Position numbers and translations under genes: made by a program
Source of the DNA: Schlesneria sp.
Lineage (GTDB): Bacteria; Planctomycetota; Planctomycetia; Planctomycetales; Planctomycetaceae
Assembly: GCA_028291515.1 (NCBI GenBank)
Contig: JAQGHU010000114.1
Span: 62,001-126,000 of the forward strand
Reading direction: 5' to 3'
DNA: 64,000 nucleotides
The notes under the pieces: generated by a model
Database searches by the model: none
Seen by the model: only the letters and a program-made list of their open reading frames with translations
Told to the model about the DNA's origin: nothing
Shown here: positions 48,509 through 57,195 of the stretch, in pieces
How the letters are laid out: every line of letters begins with the position of its first letter
Position numbering within the stretch: position 1 is the first letter of the stretch

Positions 48509-48573
48509 TCGGGCCGGCAGGCAAGAATCGTCTCGAAAGGCATTCGTTTCAATTTTCACCACCGGAGAAGACC

Positions 48574-48864
48574 ATGAAAGTGATGGCAATCGGCACATTG
48601 AAGCCACTCTCGCAGGAGCAGCGTCAGCGCTACCTGCCGGCAGAAGTCCCAGCGACGCTGCAATTCTACCTCGACGGCAAGATGGAGCAGTTCTGGCTTC
48701 GCGACAAAGAGGTGGGCGTCATCTTCCTGATGAGCGTAGACTCGGTCGATGAGGCGGATCGGCTGCTCAAGGCGCTCCCGCTAGTTCATGCCAACCTACT
48801 GACTTTCGACCTCATGCCGGTCGGGCCTTTGATGCCACTCGGCATGTTGATGCAGTCGAAATAA
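48574..48864 (+). CDS. YCII-like/dimeric alpha-beta barrel small protein
   Basis: A 96-residue protein with the ferredoxin-like fold pattern of YCII or muconolactone isomerase-like proteins (MKVMAIGTLKPLSQEQRQRYLPAEVPATLQFYLDGKMEQFW...GVIFLMSVDSVDEADRLLKALPLV). These small dimers often assist oxidations or isomerisations of aromatic or quinone-like compounds. It lies 66 bases after the SDR gene with GGAGAAG before its ATG. Confidence 0.75.
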   Translation: MKVMAIGTLKPLSQEQRQRYLPAEVPATLQFYLDGKMEQFWLRDKEVGVIFLMSVDSVDEADRLLKALPLVHANLLTFDLMPVGPLMPLGMLMQSK

Positions 48865-48994
48865 CACAATCCAGCGAGGCGTAAGTAACAAGCACGCATA
48901 GAAAGCACCGGCTTGTGCTTGGCATTGTCGTTCTGCACTCGCTTTGGCGATGCAAAGCATTGGATTCTTTTGGACATCTTGGAGGGAACGAGCG

Positions 48995-49897
48995 ATGGAT
49001 TCGACTTCAAGGGCAAGTATCACCGGCGCGTTGAGCAAAACGATTCTGGTGACGGGTGCCACAGGCGACACGGGCCGACCGACCGTAGAACTATTGCTCG
49101 AAAAGGGGCATCGTGTCAGGGCGTTGGCCCGTAGAGATGATGAGCGGTCTAAGAGGCTCAGAGATCTGGGGGCGGAAGTCGTTTTTGGTGACTTGCTGAA
49201 ACTGAATGATATGCGTGCGGCATTGGAAGGCGTCTCCCGTGCTTACTTCGTCTACCCGCTTGCGGATGGCTTGGTTGAAGCGACCGTACTCTTCGCACAA
49301 GCAGCGAAGGAACAGGGATTGGAACATATCGCCAACATGTCCCATAAGCAGTCCCGCCCCTTTGCGAGGAGCAAAGCGACGCTAAATCACTGGCTCTCCG
49401 AGCAGGTGTTCGGTTGGTCGGGCTTAAGTGTGACACACCTGAGGGTCACGTTCTTTGCTGAATGGCTGCTCTACATCGCACCGCTGATCCGCCAAGGGCG
49501 GTACGTCGTACCTTTTGACGCGGAGAGCCGTTTCGCTCCAATTCCGGCCAGCGATATCGCACGTGTCGTAATCGGCATCCTGGAGAATCCTGAGAAGCAT
49601 GCCGGAAAGGCCTACCCTCTTCACGGTCCTGTCGAATACAGCCACAAAGAACTCGCCGCCATCGTCAGTCGCGTGTTGGGGAAGGAAATCGTGTTCGAAC
49701 AGGTGAGCGTCCCCGCGTTCCTCAAACTGCTCGGACTCGAGGGAAACAGCACTTTCAGGAGTCACTTCGAAGCGGTTCGGGTGGACCAGCAAGAACGCCT
49801 TCTTGAAGGCACCGATGATGTCGGGACCGCAATCATTGGGCGGCCGTTGATGCCTATCGAGGAGTTCATCTCAAATCACCGTGAGGTACTGACTTAA
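48995..49897 (+). CDS. NmrA-like NAD(P)-binding protein, second copy
   Basis: A 300-residue paralogue of the 46741 gene product: [57 protein letters not shown], and similar spacing throughout. A GGAGGG site nine bases upstream selects the ATG at 48995 over an upstream in-frame start at 48944. The two copies probably work on related substrates or cofactors; no Tyr-xxx-Lys motif is seen. Confidence 0.82.
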   Translation: MDSTSRASITGALSKTILVTGATGDTGRPTVELLLEKGHRVRALARRDDERSKRLRDLGAEVVFGDLLKLNDMRAALEGVSRAYFVYPLADGLVEATVLFAQAAKEQGLEHIANMSHKQSRPFARSKATLNHWLSEQVFGWSGLSVTHLRVTFFAEWLLYIAPLIRQGRYVVPFDAESRFAPIPASDIARVVIGILENPEKHAGKAYPLHGPVEYSHKELAAIVSRVLGKEIVFEQVSVPAFLKLLGLEGNSTFRSHFEAVRVDQQERLLEGTDDVGTAIIGRPLMPIEEFISNHREVLT

Positions 49898-50015
49898 TGG
49901 CGGCGATCCGCACACGAGCGAAACTGAGTCGGCACGCCACTCTTCAAGTTCGCGAACCCGCACCGACAACCCCGATTGCAATTATCCTCAACGCTATTCA
50001 AACAAGGACTTTCTC

Positions 50016-50993
50016 ATGACCGTCATCAAAGCTGCCGCCGTCCAGTTAAGCCCGGTGCTCTACAGCCGCGAAGGCACTGTGGACAAGGTTATCCGAAAGA
50101 TACTCGAACTCGGGCGCCAGGGCGTGCAATTCGCCACCTTCCCGGAAACGGTGGTGCCGTACTACCCCTACTTCTCCTTTGTGCAGGTACCCTACAAGAT
50201 AGGGGCGGAATTCTACCGGCTACTAGAACATTCAGTCACCGTTCCATCGGCCGCTACGCAAGCCATTGGCGAGGCCTGTCGACAAACGGGAATGGTGGTC
50301 TCAATCGGCGTCAACGAGCGAGACAGCGGCACGATTTACAACGCGCAGTTGCTGTTCAATTCCGACGGCACCCTGATCCAGCACCGTCGCAAGATCTCTC
50401 CGACTTATCACGAACGCATGATCTGGGGGCAAGGAGATGGCTCCGGGTTGCGAGTGGTCGATAGCGCGGTCGGACGGGTGGGCCAACTGGCGTGCTGGGA
50501 ACACTACAACCCCCTAGCCCGGTACGCCCTGATGGCCGACGGCGAGCAGATCCACTCGGCGATGTACCCTGGCTCTTTCGCGGGCGACCTGTTCTCCGAG
50601 CAAATCCAAGTCAACATTCGCCAACATGCCCTCGAAGCCGGTTGCTTCGTCGTCAATGCCACCGCCTGGTTGGACGCGGACCAGCAGGCCCAAATCATGA
50701 AGGATACCGGCTGCGAGATCGAGCCGATTTCGAGCGGCTGCTTCACCGCGATCGTTTCGCCGGAAGGCGAGTTGATGGGCGAGCCCTTGCGCTCCGGTGA
50801 GGGGGAAGTGATCGCCGATCTCGATTTCTGGATGATCGACAAACGGAAGCGAATGATGGACTCACGTGGACACTACAGCCGCCCGGAATTACTCACCTTG
50901 TTGATCGACCGTACCCCGACCGCCCACATGCGTGAGGGGAGCACTCGCCCGATGTCGATGCCCGCCGAGGAATGCGAAGATGTAAAGAACTGA
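50016..50993 (+). CDS. Nitrilase (carbon-nitrogen hydrolase)
   Basis: A 325-residue nitrilase-superfamily enzyme. The Glu-Lys-Cys triad is E44 in [14 protein letters not shown]126 in [20 protein letters not shown] and C160 in [15 protein letters not shown]. These segments are characteristic of true aliphatic/aromatic nitrilases (nitrile to carboxylate plus ammonia), not amidases. The C-terminal part, including [15 protein letters not shown], is typical. A CAAGGA site precedes the ATG. It lies in the same plus-strand cluster as the reductases. Confidence 0.9.
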   Translation: MTVIKAAAVQLSPVLYSREGTVDKVIRKILELGRQGVQFATFPETVVPYYPYFSFVQVPYKIGAEFYRLLEHSVTVPSAATQAIGEACRQTGMVVSIGVNERDSGTIYNAQLLFNSDGTLIQHRRKISPTYHERMIWGQGDGSGLRVVDSAVGRVGQLACWEHYNPLARYALMADGEQIHSAMYPGSFAGDLFSEQIQVNIRQHALEAGCFVVNATAWLDADQQAQIMKDTGCEIEPISSGCFTAIVSPEGELMGEPLRSGEGEVIADLDFWMIDKRKRMMDSRGHYSRPELLTLLIDRTPTAHMREGSTRPMSMPAEECEDVKN

Positions 50994-51044
50994 GGAATCG
51001 GCAAGAAATCGACCGTTTTTTTTGGAACAATAGGAGTATTTTCG

Positions 51045-51533
51045 ATGAACAGCTTTAGATACACGGCAATCCACGTTCAAACGACAACGGATAAGGGATT
51101 CGACGAGGTGACCAGCGCGTTCGAAGCGCAACTGAATCCGTGGGAGCCAGACGTACTTGATGTCCTTGCTTCGGATGGGGATATCAAGGCGGTTAGCACC
51201 CGGATGGAAGCAATGGTTGGACCCAGTGGCTTCCTCTTGTTTACCCGGATCGACCACGGGGCACTTCTGCGGGTAGCCGGCATGACTCGGAAGTCTGTGC
51301 AGTACGTCGTCGGAAATCCGCTCTTCGCGTTGCAGATGACACGGCACGACGTGCGAGCCGCACTGTACGCCCCACTGCGGGTACTGATCTATGAGGACGC
51401 GACAGGTAAGACGTGTGTGGAGTACGACACCCCGTCGTCCCAATTCGGGCAGTTCGGCAATGAGAATATTGACACAACTGCGACGATGCTGGATGAGAAA
51501 ATGGCAGCGATGGTCACGGCAGCAATCGGGTAG
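51045..51533 (+). CDS. DUF302 family protein
   Basis: A 162-residue protein resembling DUF302 proteins, small alpha/beta folds of uncertain role, with RKSVQYVVGNPLFALQMTRHDVRAALYAPLRVLIYED as the recognisable core and a conserved TCVEYDTPSSQ loop. The long first 60 residues are less typical. It follows the nitrilase gene by 51 bases and is probably co-transcribed. Confidence 0.75.
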   Translation: MNSFRYTAIHVQTTTDKGFDEVTSAFEAQLNPWEPDVLDVLASDGDIKAVSTRMEAMVGPSGFLLFTRIDHGALLRVAGMTRKSVQYVVGNPLFALQMTRHDVRAALYAPLRVLIYEDATGKTCVEYDTPSSQFGQFGNENIDTTATMLDEKMAAMVTAAIG

Positions 51534-51617
51534 CAACCGCACGGCAAGCGGAACCTGGTGAGGTGACTTTCACGACTACTTCCATTGGCGTGTTGATACC
51601 CCGGAATCAGATCTCAT

Positions 51618-51651
51618 TCAAGTAGGACATCGTTTACTTTGTCCTACTTGA
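51618..51651. promoter_or_regulatory. Perfect 12-bp palindromic operator-like repeat
   Basis: TCAAGTAGGACA (51618-51629) and its exact reverse complement TGTCCTACTTGA (51640-51651) are separated by ten bases and end 16 bases before the next ATG. It has no T-run. It looks like a repressor binding site or a 5' stem controlling the membrane protein gene. Confidence 0.6.
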
Positions 51652-51667
51652 TCGGAGCTAAGACCCA

Positions 51668-52165
51668 ATGCAAATTCCCGACTCCGCGTTACCGACCTTC
51701 ACGATCATTCACGTCGGCATCAGCCTGGTGGCGATCATCTCGGGGTTCGCCGTGGTGATCGGACTGTTGGGGAATCGGCGGCTCGACTCCTGGACGGCTA
51801 TATTCCTGATGACGACGGTGCTGACCAGCGTGACCGGATTCCTTTTCCCGTTTAAGGGAGTGACGCCCGGCATCATTGTCGGAATCGTCTCCATGGCGAC
51901 GCTGGCCCTAGCGATCTTCGCATGCTACGTCGGCCGTCTGGACGGACGTTGGCGGAAGACGTTCGTGATCTATGCGGTGGCCTCGCTATACTTCAATGTC
52001 TTCGTTCTGATCGTTCAATCATTCCAAAAGGTGGGCTTCTTGAACGCCCTCGCCCCACACCAATCCGAACCGCCGTTCCTGGTCGCGCAGGCGGTGGCGT
52101 TTTTCGTGTTACTCGCAGCAGGGTGGTTTGGGACGAAACAGTTTCGGGACCGGTCTCCGAAATAG
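51668..52165 (+). CDS. Small four-helix membrane protein
   Basis: A 165-residue protein with four hydrophobic helices (about 13-35, 42-62, 68-92, 103-122) and a fifth near the C terminus (about 138-158). No family is recognised with confidence; it resembles small DUF-type membrane proteins encoded with redox genes. It is the last gene of the plus-strand cluster and its expression may depend on the palindrome upstream. Confidence 0.7.
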   Translation: MQIPDSALPTFTIIHVGISLVAIISGFAVVIGLLGNRRLDSWTAIFLMTTVLTSVTGFLFPFKGVTPGIIVGIVSMATLALAIFACYVGRLDGRWRKTFVIYAVASLYFNVFVLIVQSFQKVGFLNALAPHQSEPPFLVAQAVAFFVLLAAGWFGTKQFRDRSPK

Positions 52166-52687
52166 CTGGGTGTCTGCCTCACACGACCAAGGCCGAAGAA
52201 TTATCGAGACTAAAGACGCTTCTAGACCTGCGTCACTATGGCTCGGCTGACACCGACATGGCGGGCAAGTTTCAGCGGTTCACCGGCCGACTGGTGTTCC
52301 CGATCGCGCGCAACGGGCACGTGGAAATCCAACAGATGCCTCCCAGACGTGGTAAACCTACCACGGGCACTACAGGATTTTCCGCAGCGGTACCAGCATT
52401 GATCGGCGATGCAACTCTTTCCGATAGCAGGAGACAGGAACTCCATGGAGTGAAAGGAGCCTTCGGTGACCTCTTCCTATGTAAGAAACGCGCAACCGAG
52501 CTGCGTCCGAACTCTCCAAGGCGATTAAGGCGCTCGCATCGGTCGATGTGACCGAGGCAAGGAAAGACGCCAGTTAACACTCGCACCCGGGACAGTGTCG
52601 TTGTTATTTATCGCGCGTTGAAACGACCGCCAAGAAAACTGTCGTATGCTGGTCCGCAGCCTATCGAGGACGCAAAGAGATACGATC
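52166..52687. other. Degenerate intergenic region
   Basis: No intact gene. A minus-strand stretch near 52200-52260 reads LARHVGVSRAIVTQV, similar to the helix-turn-helix of recombinase-associated proteins, but the surrounding frame is short and unsupported. This may be a decayed mobile-gene remnant. Confidence 0.35.
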
Positions 52688-53012
52688 ATGCCTAGAATCT
52701 TCCTCTCTTACGCCCGTGGCGACGATTGCGAGCCGTTCGATCCGGCCAGTTCTTTCGTCGGCCGTCTGCAATGGGCTCTGACGTCCGTGGGATTCGATGT
52801 CTAGTTAGACCGCGTCTCGATGACGAGCCGGTCGCCGACTTCTCACCAGGAGATTCGCGACGCAGTCGCGGCTTGAAATCGTTTTATGCTCGTCATTGAG
52901 CCGAAAGCGATGGAGTCGCTCTACGTCCGCCAGGAATGGCAATTCGCGTATTTCGAGGCGGCGAAGATCGTCACGCCAATATTGCGGCTAGGTGACTACT
53001 CGAACGCCACTT
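52688..53012 (+). pseudogene. TIR-domain protein, disrupted
   Basis: Starting at the ATG at 52688 the frame reads MPRIFLSYARGDD...FVGRLQWALTSVGFDV, then TAG, LDRVSMTSRSPTSHQEIRDAVAA, then TGA, then NRFMLVIEPKAMESLYVRQEWQFAYFEAAKIVTPILRLGDY. These blocks are in one frame and match a TIR domain from its first strand through its last helix. Two stops of different types mean it cannot be read as one protein without two changes. The rest of the presumed gene is not recognisable. Such TIR domains usually belong to NADase effectors of defence systems. Confidence 0.85.
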
Positions 53013-53220
53013 TGGGGAGCTCGTGCACAGGCACGGCGGCGAGTTCTTCATGCGCTGCCCACAGGGAGTCTCGCTCAATCCGACTCCAGCGCGTTTATTT
53101 ATCTTGACACCTCAAATCTCTCGCACCATCGCCAGAATCGAGATTCGTTGCAACATCGGGAAAACCGAGCCTATCCCCCTTCCCGGTCTGTGAACGTTCA
53201 CTCGAAGTTTTATACAGGAG

Positions 53221-54750
53221 TCACACAAGGAAATAATCGACCCAGAGTTCGGTCTCCTGGACCCGGCCGCCGAGACGACCTCCCAACATACCTTGCGGAG
53301 CATCCATGCGGAGAAATCCGTCGCCACATTTGTTTTCCAACGCCGTACACAAGGATTGCTTTGGGATTTGCTTCCAGTCCCCCTTGCGTTTGCTGGTCAC
53401 AGCATGCACCACAGGGCACATGGCGACAAGACCGGATGATGGCATCAGCTGCAGGCCGTGGACATCGAGTGTGCCATTGTGGCTGCCGTGATGACCGACT
53501 TTATAGAAAACGGTGCGTCGCAGAAGATCCTCGCCCGTCACCGTGGAACTCGTTCCGGCGGCGTCCGTCAATTTCCATTTCACGTTACGCCAGGTTTCCC
53601 AATTCTCGATTTGGGCATCACCAGGAAAGAGAAGCACTTCGCCGGTCTCGACAAGTTCGATGGCCAGAACGAGGCTCGTATTGTTGGTCGCGGAATCGAG
53701 CTGCATTGCGAATTCGGCACCGGCGAGCAACCAATCGCTATCAATTCGCCTCCAAGGGGTTTCGTTGTATCGCTTCTTCAGTTTCTTCAGCGAACTTGAT
53801 GCTTGTCCGGACGTCACCTTTTCAAATGGACGTGAATTTGGATCGTCTGTCGCAGCTGCAGCCACAGCGAGGCTGTAAGCCTGAGCCCGAATATCGCCAT
53901 CGACCAGATGGAAAATGTCATCCTTGGGTCCATGTCGCGGCGATTTGTCGAGGTCTTCAATCCGTGGCGGCCCCAAGACAAAGACGCGGACCTTGTCTTT
54001 GGGAATCCCTGGCACGGCATGGGGAGGTTCTCCCGGCCGAAACTTAAGGAATCCCGACTCGGGAACGCGGCTTTTGACGTGCTCCATCGCCGCGCGAACG
54101 GTCGTGGATAGCGCCAGCCCCATCGAAGTGGAAACGGCCGCCCCCAGCCGCAACTGGCCGGTGGACTTGGCAGCTTGGCCGTCGGGTAGTCCCCAATTGC
54201 TCAGGATATCTGCGACATCTGCCGCCGACTCACCGGCCCGCGCATTGAATCGGCCTGGCCGTTCGTCCGTGGCCGCCGCTTTCAGTTTCGGAAGGATGGC
54301 GGCCGCTGCCAGCGCCTGCATCCCAAGTTGTCCGTTGAGTTTCTTCGCAATCTTGTCATCAGGATCTTCCGTCCATGCCATCCAGACTTGCTTCACCGGA
54401 ACCCCATCGAGGTTTTGCGTCGCTTTTTTCTTGGGTTCGAATCCGGAGACATGGTCGGCGTGTTCGTGAGTGACGACAATGACGTCCAGAGTCCCGCCGT
54501 TGGCAATCACCTCATCGCGCACCGCTGCGGTAACCGCCTCAAGGTGATTGAACTCCGCGGGTGAGGCTGGCAAAACGCCGCAATCGAACAGCATATGGAC
54601 CGGGCTGCCTCCGTTTTTGAATGTAACCAGAAAACAGTCCCCGACTCCCTGACGGTGCATCCGTATGCGTACGCGCCAGTCTGCCGGTGGTCCCACAGCC
54701 CGTCTCTTGCGATCGCCTGGTTTCGGAGTGGATTTCTTTTTCACAGGCAT
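53221..54750 (-). CDS. Metallo-beta-lactamase-fold hydrolase (ComEC-like domain)
   Basis: A 509-residue soluble protein with an MBL fold: HxHxDH motif VVTHEHADHVSGF (about residues 95-107), a later metal His in VGHHGSHNG, and strand-rich flanks. It resembles the standalone version of the ComEC/Rec2 hydrolase domain. The N-terminal 30 residues are Lys/Arg/Pro-rich. No signal peptide is seen. Phosphodiesterase or nuclease activity is plausible but not proved. It follows a zinc peptidase gene by 57 bases on the same strand. Confidence 0.8.
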   Translation of the reverse strand: MPVKKKSTPKPGDRKRRAVGPPADWRVRIRMHRQGVGDCFLVTFKNGGSPVHMLFDCGVLPASPAEFNHLEAVTAAVRDEVIANGGTLDVIVVTHEHADHVSGFEPKKKATQNLDGVPVKQVWMAWTEDPDDKIAKKLNGQLGMQALAAAAILPKLKAAATDERPGRFNARAGESAADVADILSNWGLPDGQAAKSTGQLRLGAAVSTSMGLALSTTVRAAMEHVKSRVPESGFLKFRPGEPPHAVPGIPKDKVRVFVLGPPRIEDLDKSPRHGPKDDIFHLVDGDIRAQAYSLAVAAAATDDPNSRPFEKVTSGQASSSLKKLKKRYNETPWRRIDSDWLLAGAEFAMQLDSATNNTSLVLAIELVETGEVLLFPGDAQIENWETWRNVKWKLTDAAGTSSTVTGEDLLRRTVFYKVGHHGSHNGTLDVHGLQLMPSSGLVAMCPVVHAVTSKRKGDWKQIPKQSLCTALENKCGDGFLRMDAPQGMLGGRLGGRVQETELWVDYFLV

Positions 54751-54806
54751 GGCCTAAATTGTTGAGCGATCGAAAAAACGATTGCGACATAGATTAACGG
54801 CGGCGC

Positions 54807-56717
54807 TCAGGAACGGCAGCCGTGGCCGCGATGAAGCATTGCAAACGGCTCCCCATCCCAGGAAGACTGAACCGAAGTCCCCGCGGCACGCATGCCGACG
54901 ATCTGCTGCAAACGCTCGGAGTCGGCCCGCAAATTCTTGCTAACCGCATACCGCAGGCAGTAATGGTCTAGATCAAAAATCATCGTGCACCCGCCCCAGA
55001 CATCGACACCGTTTTGGCGTGTATGGGTCTCGCCAATCGCGTAGTGACGCCGGCGCTGCAATAGCGTTAACACTGCCAGATTTCGCGTCCCGCCGTTTTC
55101 GTCCATTCTTTGTACCAGCGAAAGTGTATAGACGTGAAGGCGGCGATATTTCAACTCAGCCTGATCTTCATAGCTGAAATCAAGCCCAGTCAACTGCTCA
55201 AACCGACCGGGACCGCCCGAGGTCGTCTCATCCGTGCGGAGGAAACCATCGAGTAGCGTCCACAGCTCGCGCCGTTCCTCATAGGCCTTTTGCCAGCGTC
55301 GTTGCCGGTCGGTGATGAAACTGACGGACGAAAGGAAATTTCTCAGGCGAGCAATGACCTGGCTCAGTTGATCCTGCTGTTGTTCCTGTTCGGGCACCGA
55401 ATCCCAGACCAGACTTTGTTCCGACAGTGACCGCAGTCCCTTCGGGTAGATGCCGTGACTGCGAAATGAATCGATGAAAGCCACGCGATAGCCACGTTCG
55501 TCAGTCGGATAGACGTCTTGGTCAGCCGTGATCAATGCCCGCAGAAAGTCACCGAACGTGATGTCGACCGGCGGAATATAATCGATCGATCGGATGCACA
55601 TCGTCAGCACGTGTTGTGCGCTCCGCGCCGCTTCATCGGCGAACCGGGCAACCAGATCCGGGTGCAGGTGGCCCGCCGGAAGGATGCCGGAACCGCCCGA
55701 TGCGATTCGCTGCAGGTCGGCGATCCGGGTGCGATAAATCGTCAAGAACGCATCGAATACCGCCGCCACCAGGATCGCTCCGCGCAGGTGGGGCTCAGTC
55801 GTGCTTGCCAACCGCGCAGGATCGGGGATCCGTCGCTCCCACTTCCCCGTTCGCGCATTCACCGAACCAAGTGCATCGCGCAGCGCACCATGAGTCCCCG
55901 TCGCGCGGCCAAACTCTTGGGCCAACGCACCCAGCAGGTTTTCTGTTTCCAAGTCCCCACGCGTTCGGGCAATCTGATGCTGTAGGACTTCACGAAATGT
56001 GAAGTGTTGAAACAACGCGACGATGTCGGCAAACGCTTCGTGGAAGGCGGGCCCGTCCGGCTGCGTCCATTCCGTCAGTCGTGGGTGCACTCCATCGAGC
56101 AACGCGTGCGTCATTTCATGAGCAATCACGTCATGTGAAAGACAAGTGAAGACCATTCCGCCCGGATACTGACCCTCCGCCGTCATATCTCCGGTGGGAA
56201 AGTAGCCGAACAGCAATGCGATCTTTTCCGGCGAATAGTATGCATTCGCCTCGCGTAGCGCATGTGGATAAATCCTGAGAACCGGGATCCATTCCTCCTC
56301 AGCGGGCTCCTTCCGAGCACCCGGAAGCGGCGCAACACTTTTCCGCTTCGTGCGCCAGACCGCGGGCCGGCCGAGTGCCCGCTCAAAATTTCGAATCGTC
56401 GTCATCCCCACCGCATAGACCATCTGCTGATGAAATTGCGGGTTTGAGGCATCCGGCGGTAATCCATCCTGTGCTAGTAACCGCGGGTCGTTGAGATCGA
56501 CGGGCTCGTACCAAAGCCCGCTGGCCGGGTCGAAGTCCAGCACTTCCAGATAGTTTCCCACCGGTCCGGGCGTCAGGTCGATCTCCCAATGAACGGGGTA
56601 GACCCGTTCATTCACAACACGCGTCTCTAGCCGCGACGAGAGACTCGGATCGAATGAGAACGCACGCAATCGTCTCGCGGTCGGAAAGTTGATGGGACGA
56701 ATATGAGTCGGCGGCAT
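54807..56717 (-). CDS. Zinc metallopeptidase, gluzincin type
   Basis: A 636-residue protein with HExxH in IAHEMTHALLDG (near residue 200) and the third ligand Glu in the downstream FHEAFADIVALF helix, the layout of thermolysin-like gluzincins. The N-terminal domain has no signal peptide or propeptide, so it may act in the cytoplasm. The last 330 residues are helical and unassigned. It sits between two MBL-fold genes on the same strand, suggesting a shared function. Confidence 0.82.
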   Translation of the reverse strand: MPPTHIRPINFPTARRLRAFSFDPSLSSRLETRVVNERVYPVHWEIDLTPGPVGNYLEVLDFDPASGLWYEPVDLNDPRLLAQDGLPPDASNPQFHQQMVYAVGMTTIRNFERALGRPAVWRTKRKSVAPLPGARKEPAEEEWIPVLRIYPHALREANAYYSPEKIALLFGYFPTGDMTAEGQYPGGMVFTCLSHDVIAHEMTHALLDGVHPRLTEWTQPDGPAFHEAFADIVALFQHFTFREVLQHQIARTRGDLETENLLGALAQEFGRATGTHGALRDALGSVNARTGKWERRIPDPARLASTTEPHLRGAILVAAVFDAFLTIYRTRIADLQRIASGGSGILPAGHLHPDLVARFADEAARSAQHVLTMCIRSIDYIPPVDITFGDFLRALITADQDVYPTDERGYRVAFIDSFRSHGIYPKGLRSLSEQSLVWDSVPEQEQQQDQLSQVIARLRNFLSSVSFITDRQRRWQKAYEERRELWTLLDGFLRTDETTSGGPGRFEQLTGLDFSYEDQAELKYRRLHVYTLSLVQRMDENGGTRNLAVLTLLQRRRHYAIGETHTRQNGVDVWGGCTMIFDLDHYCLRYAVSKNLRADSERLQQIVGMRAAGTSVQSSWDGEPFAMLHRGHGCRS

Positions 56718-57195
56718 GGCATGACCTGCATCATCTTCATGAACAAAGCGCTAAATTAAATCGTCGGGAATCCCATTCCAAACCGCCCGGTCACGAACCC
56801 GGCGACGTTCCTAAAATCGGTACGGATACCGACCGATGATTGTCCTGACGATCCATATCACGTACACGATCTCGTTGGATCACGTGCGATGTCAAGCCTG
56901 CATTAGGGTTGGCTCACGTTCGGTGGTCGCTTTCGTGATTGGACTAGGAGCAGTTAGGCGGAGAGAAAAGTCGGTTGACGACTCAAATCTTTATCGCGAA
57001 TAATCCTGACCATTCCTCCAAACCGCTCGCACTCAGCAATTCACGACGAGACTTGTGGTCAATGGGACCAACACACGCAACTCACCTGTCCTGTGGATAA
57101 TTGAAGGATAACTGCAAACATTCCAGATGCGGATGTACAGACTCCCGTCAGCAACTCACAAGTTGCGGATCACGTCAGCAAGCAAGGTGCGTTTC
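56718..57195. other. Intergenic region
   Basis: About 480 bases with no recognised gene between the peptidase gene and the large MBL gene. Both genes lie on the minus strand, so this stretch should hold the promoter of the peptidase operon. No strong hairpin is evident. Confidence 0.5.

Noticed and set aside
52200-52586. Minus-strand frame with LARHVGVSRAIVTQV as a recombinase-associated regulator
   Set aside because: Only a short helix-turn-helix-like stretch; the rest does not align to such proteins. Kept as a remark in the intergenic entry.
54432-54443. GGGTTCGAATCC, identical to the tRNA-Ser T-loop, possible right attachment site
   Set aside because: The match is only 12 bases, partly palindromic, and lies in frame within the MBL gene; the acceptor-stem part of the tRNA does not follow. 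Chance is the simpler explanation.
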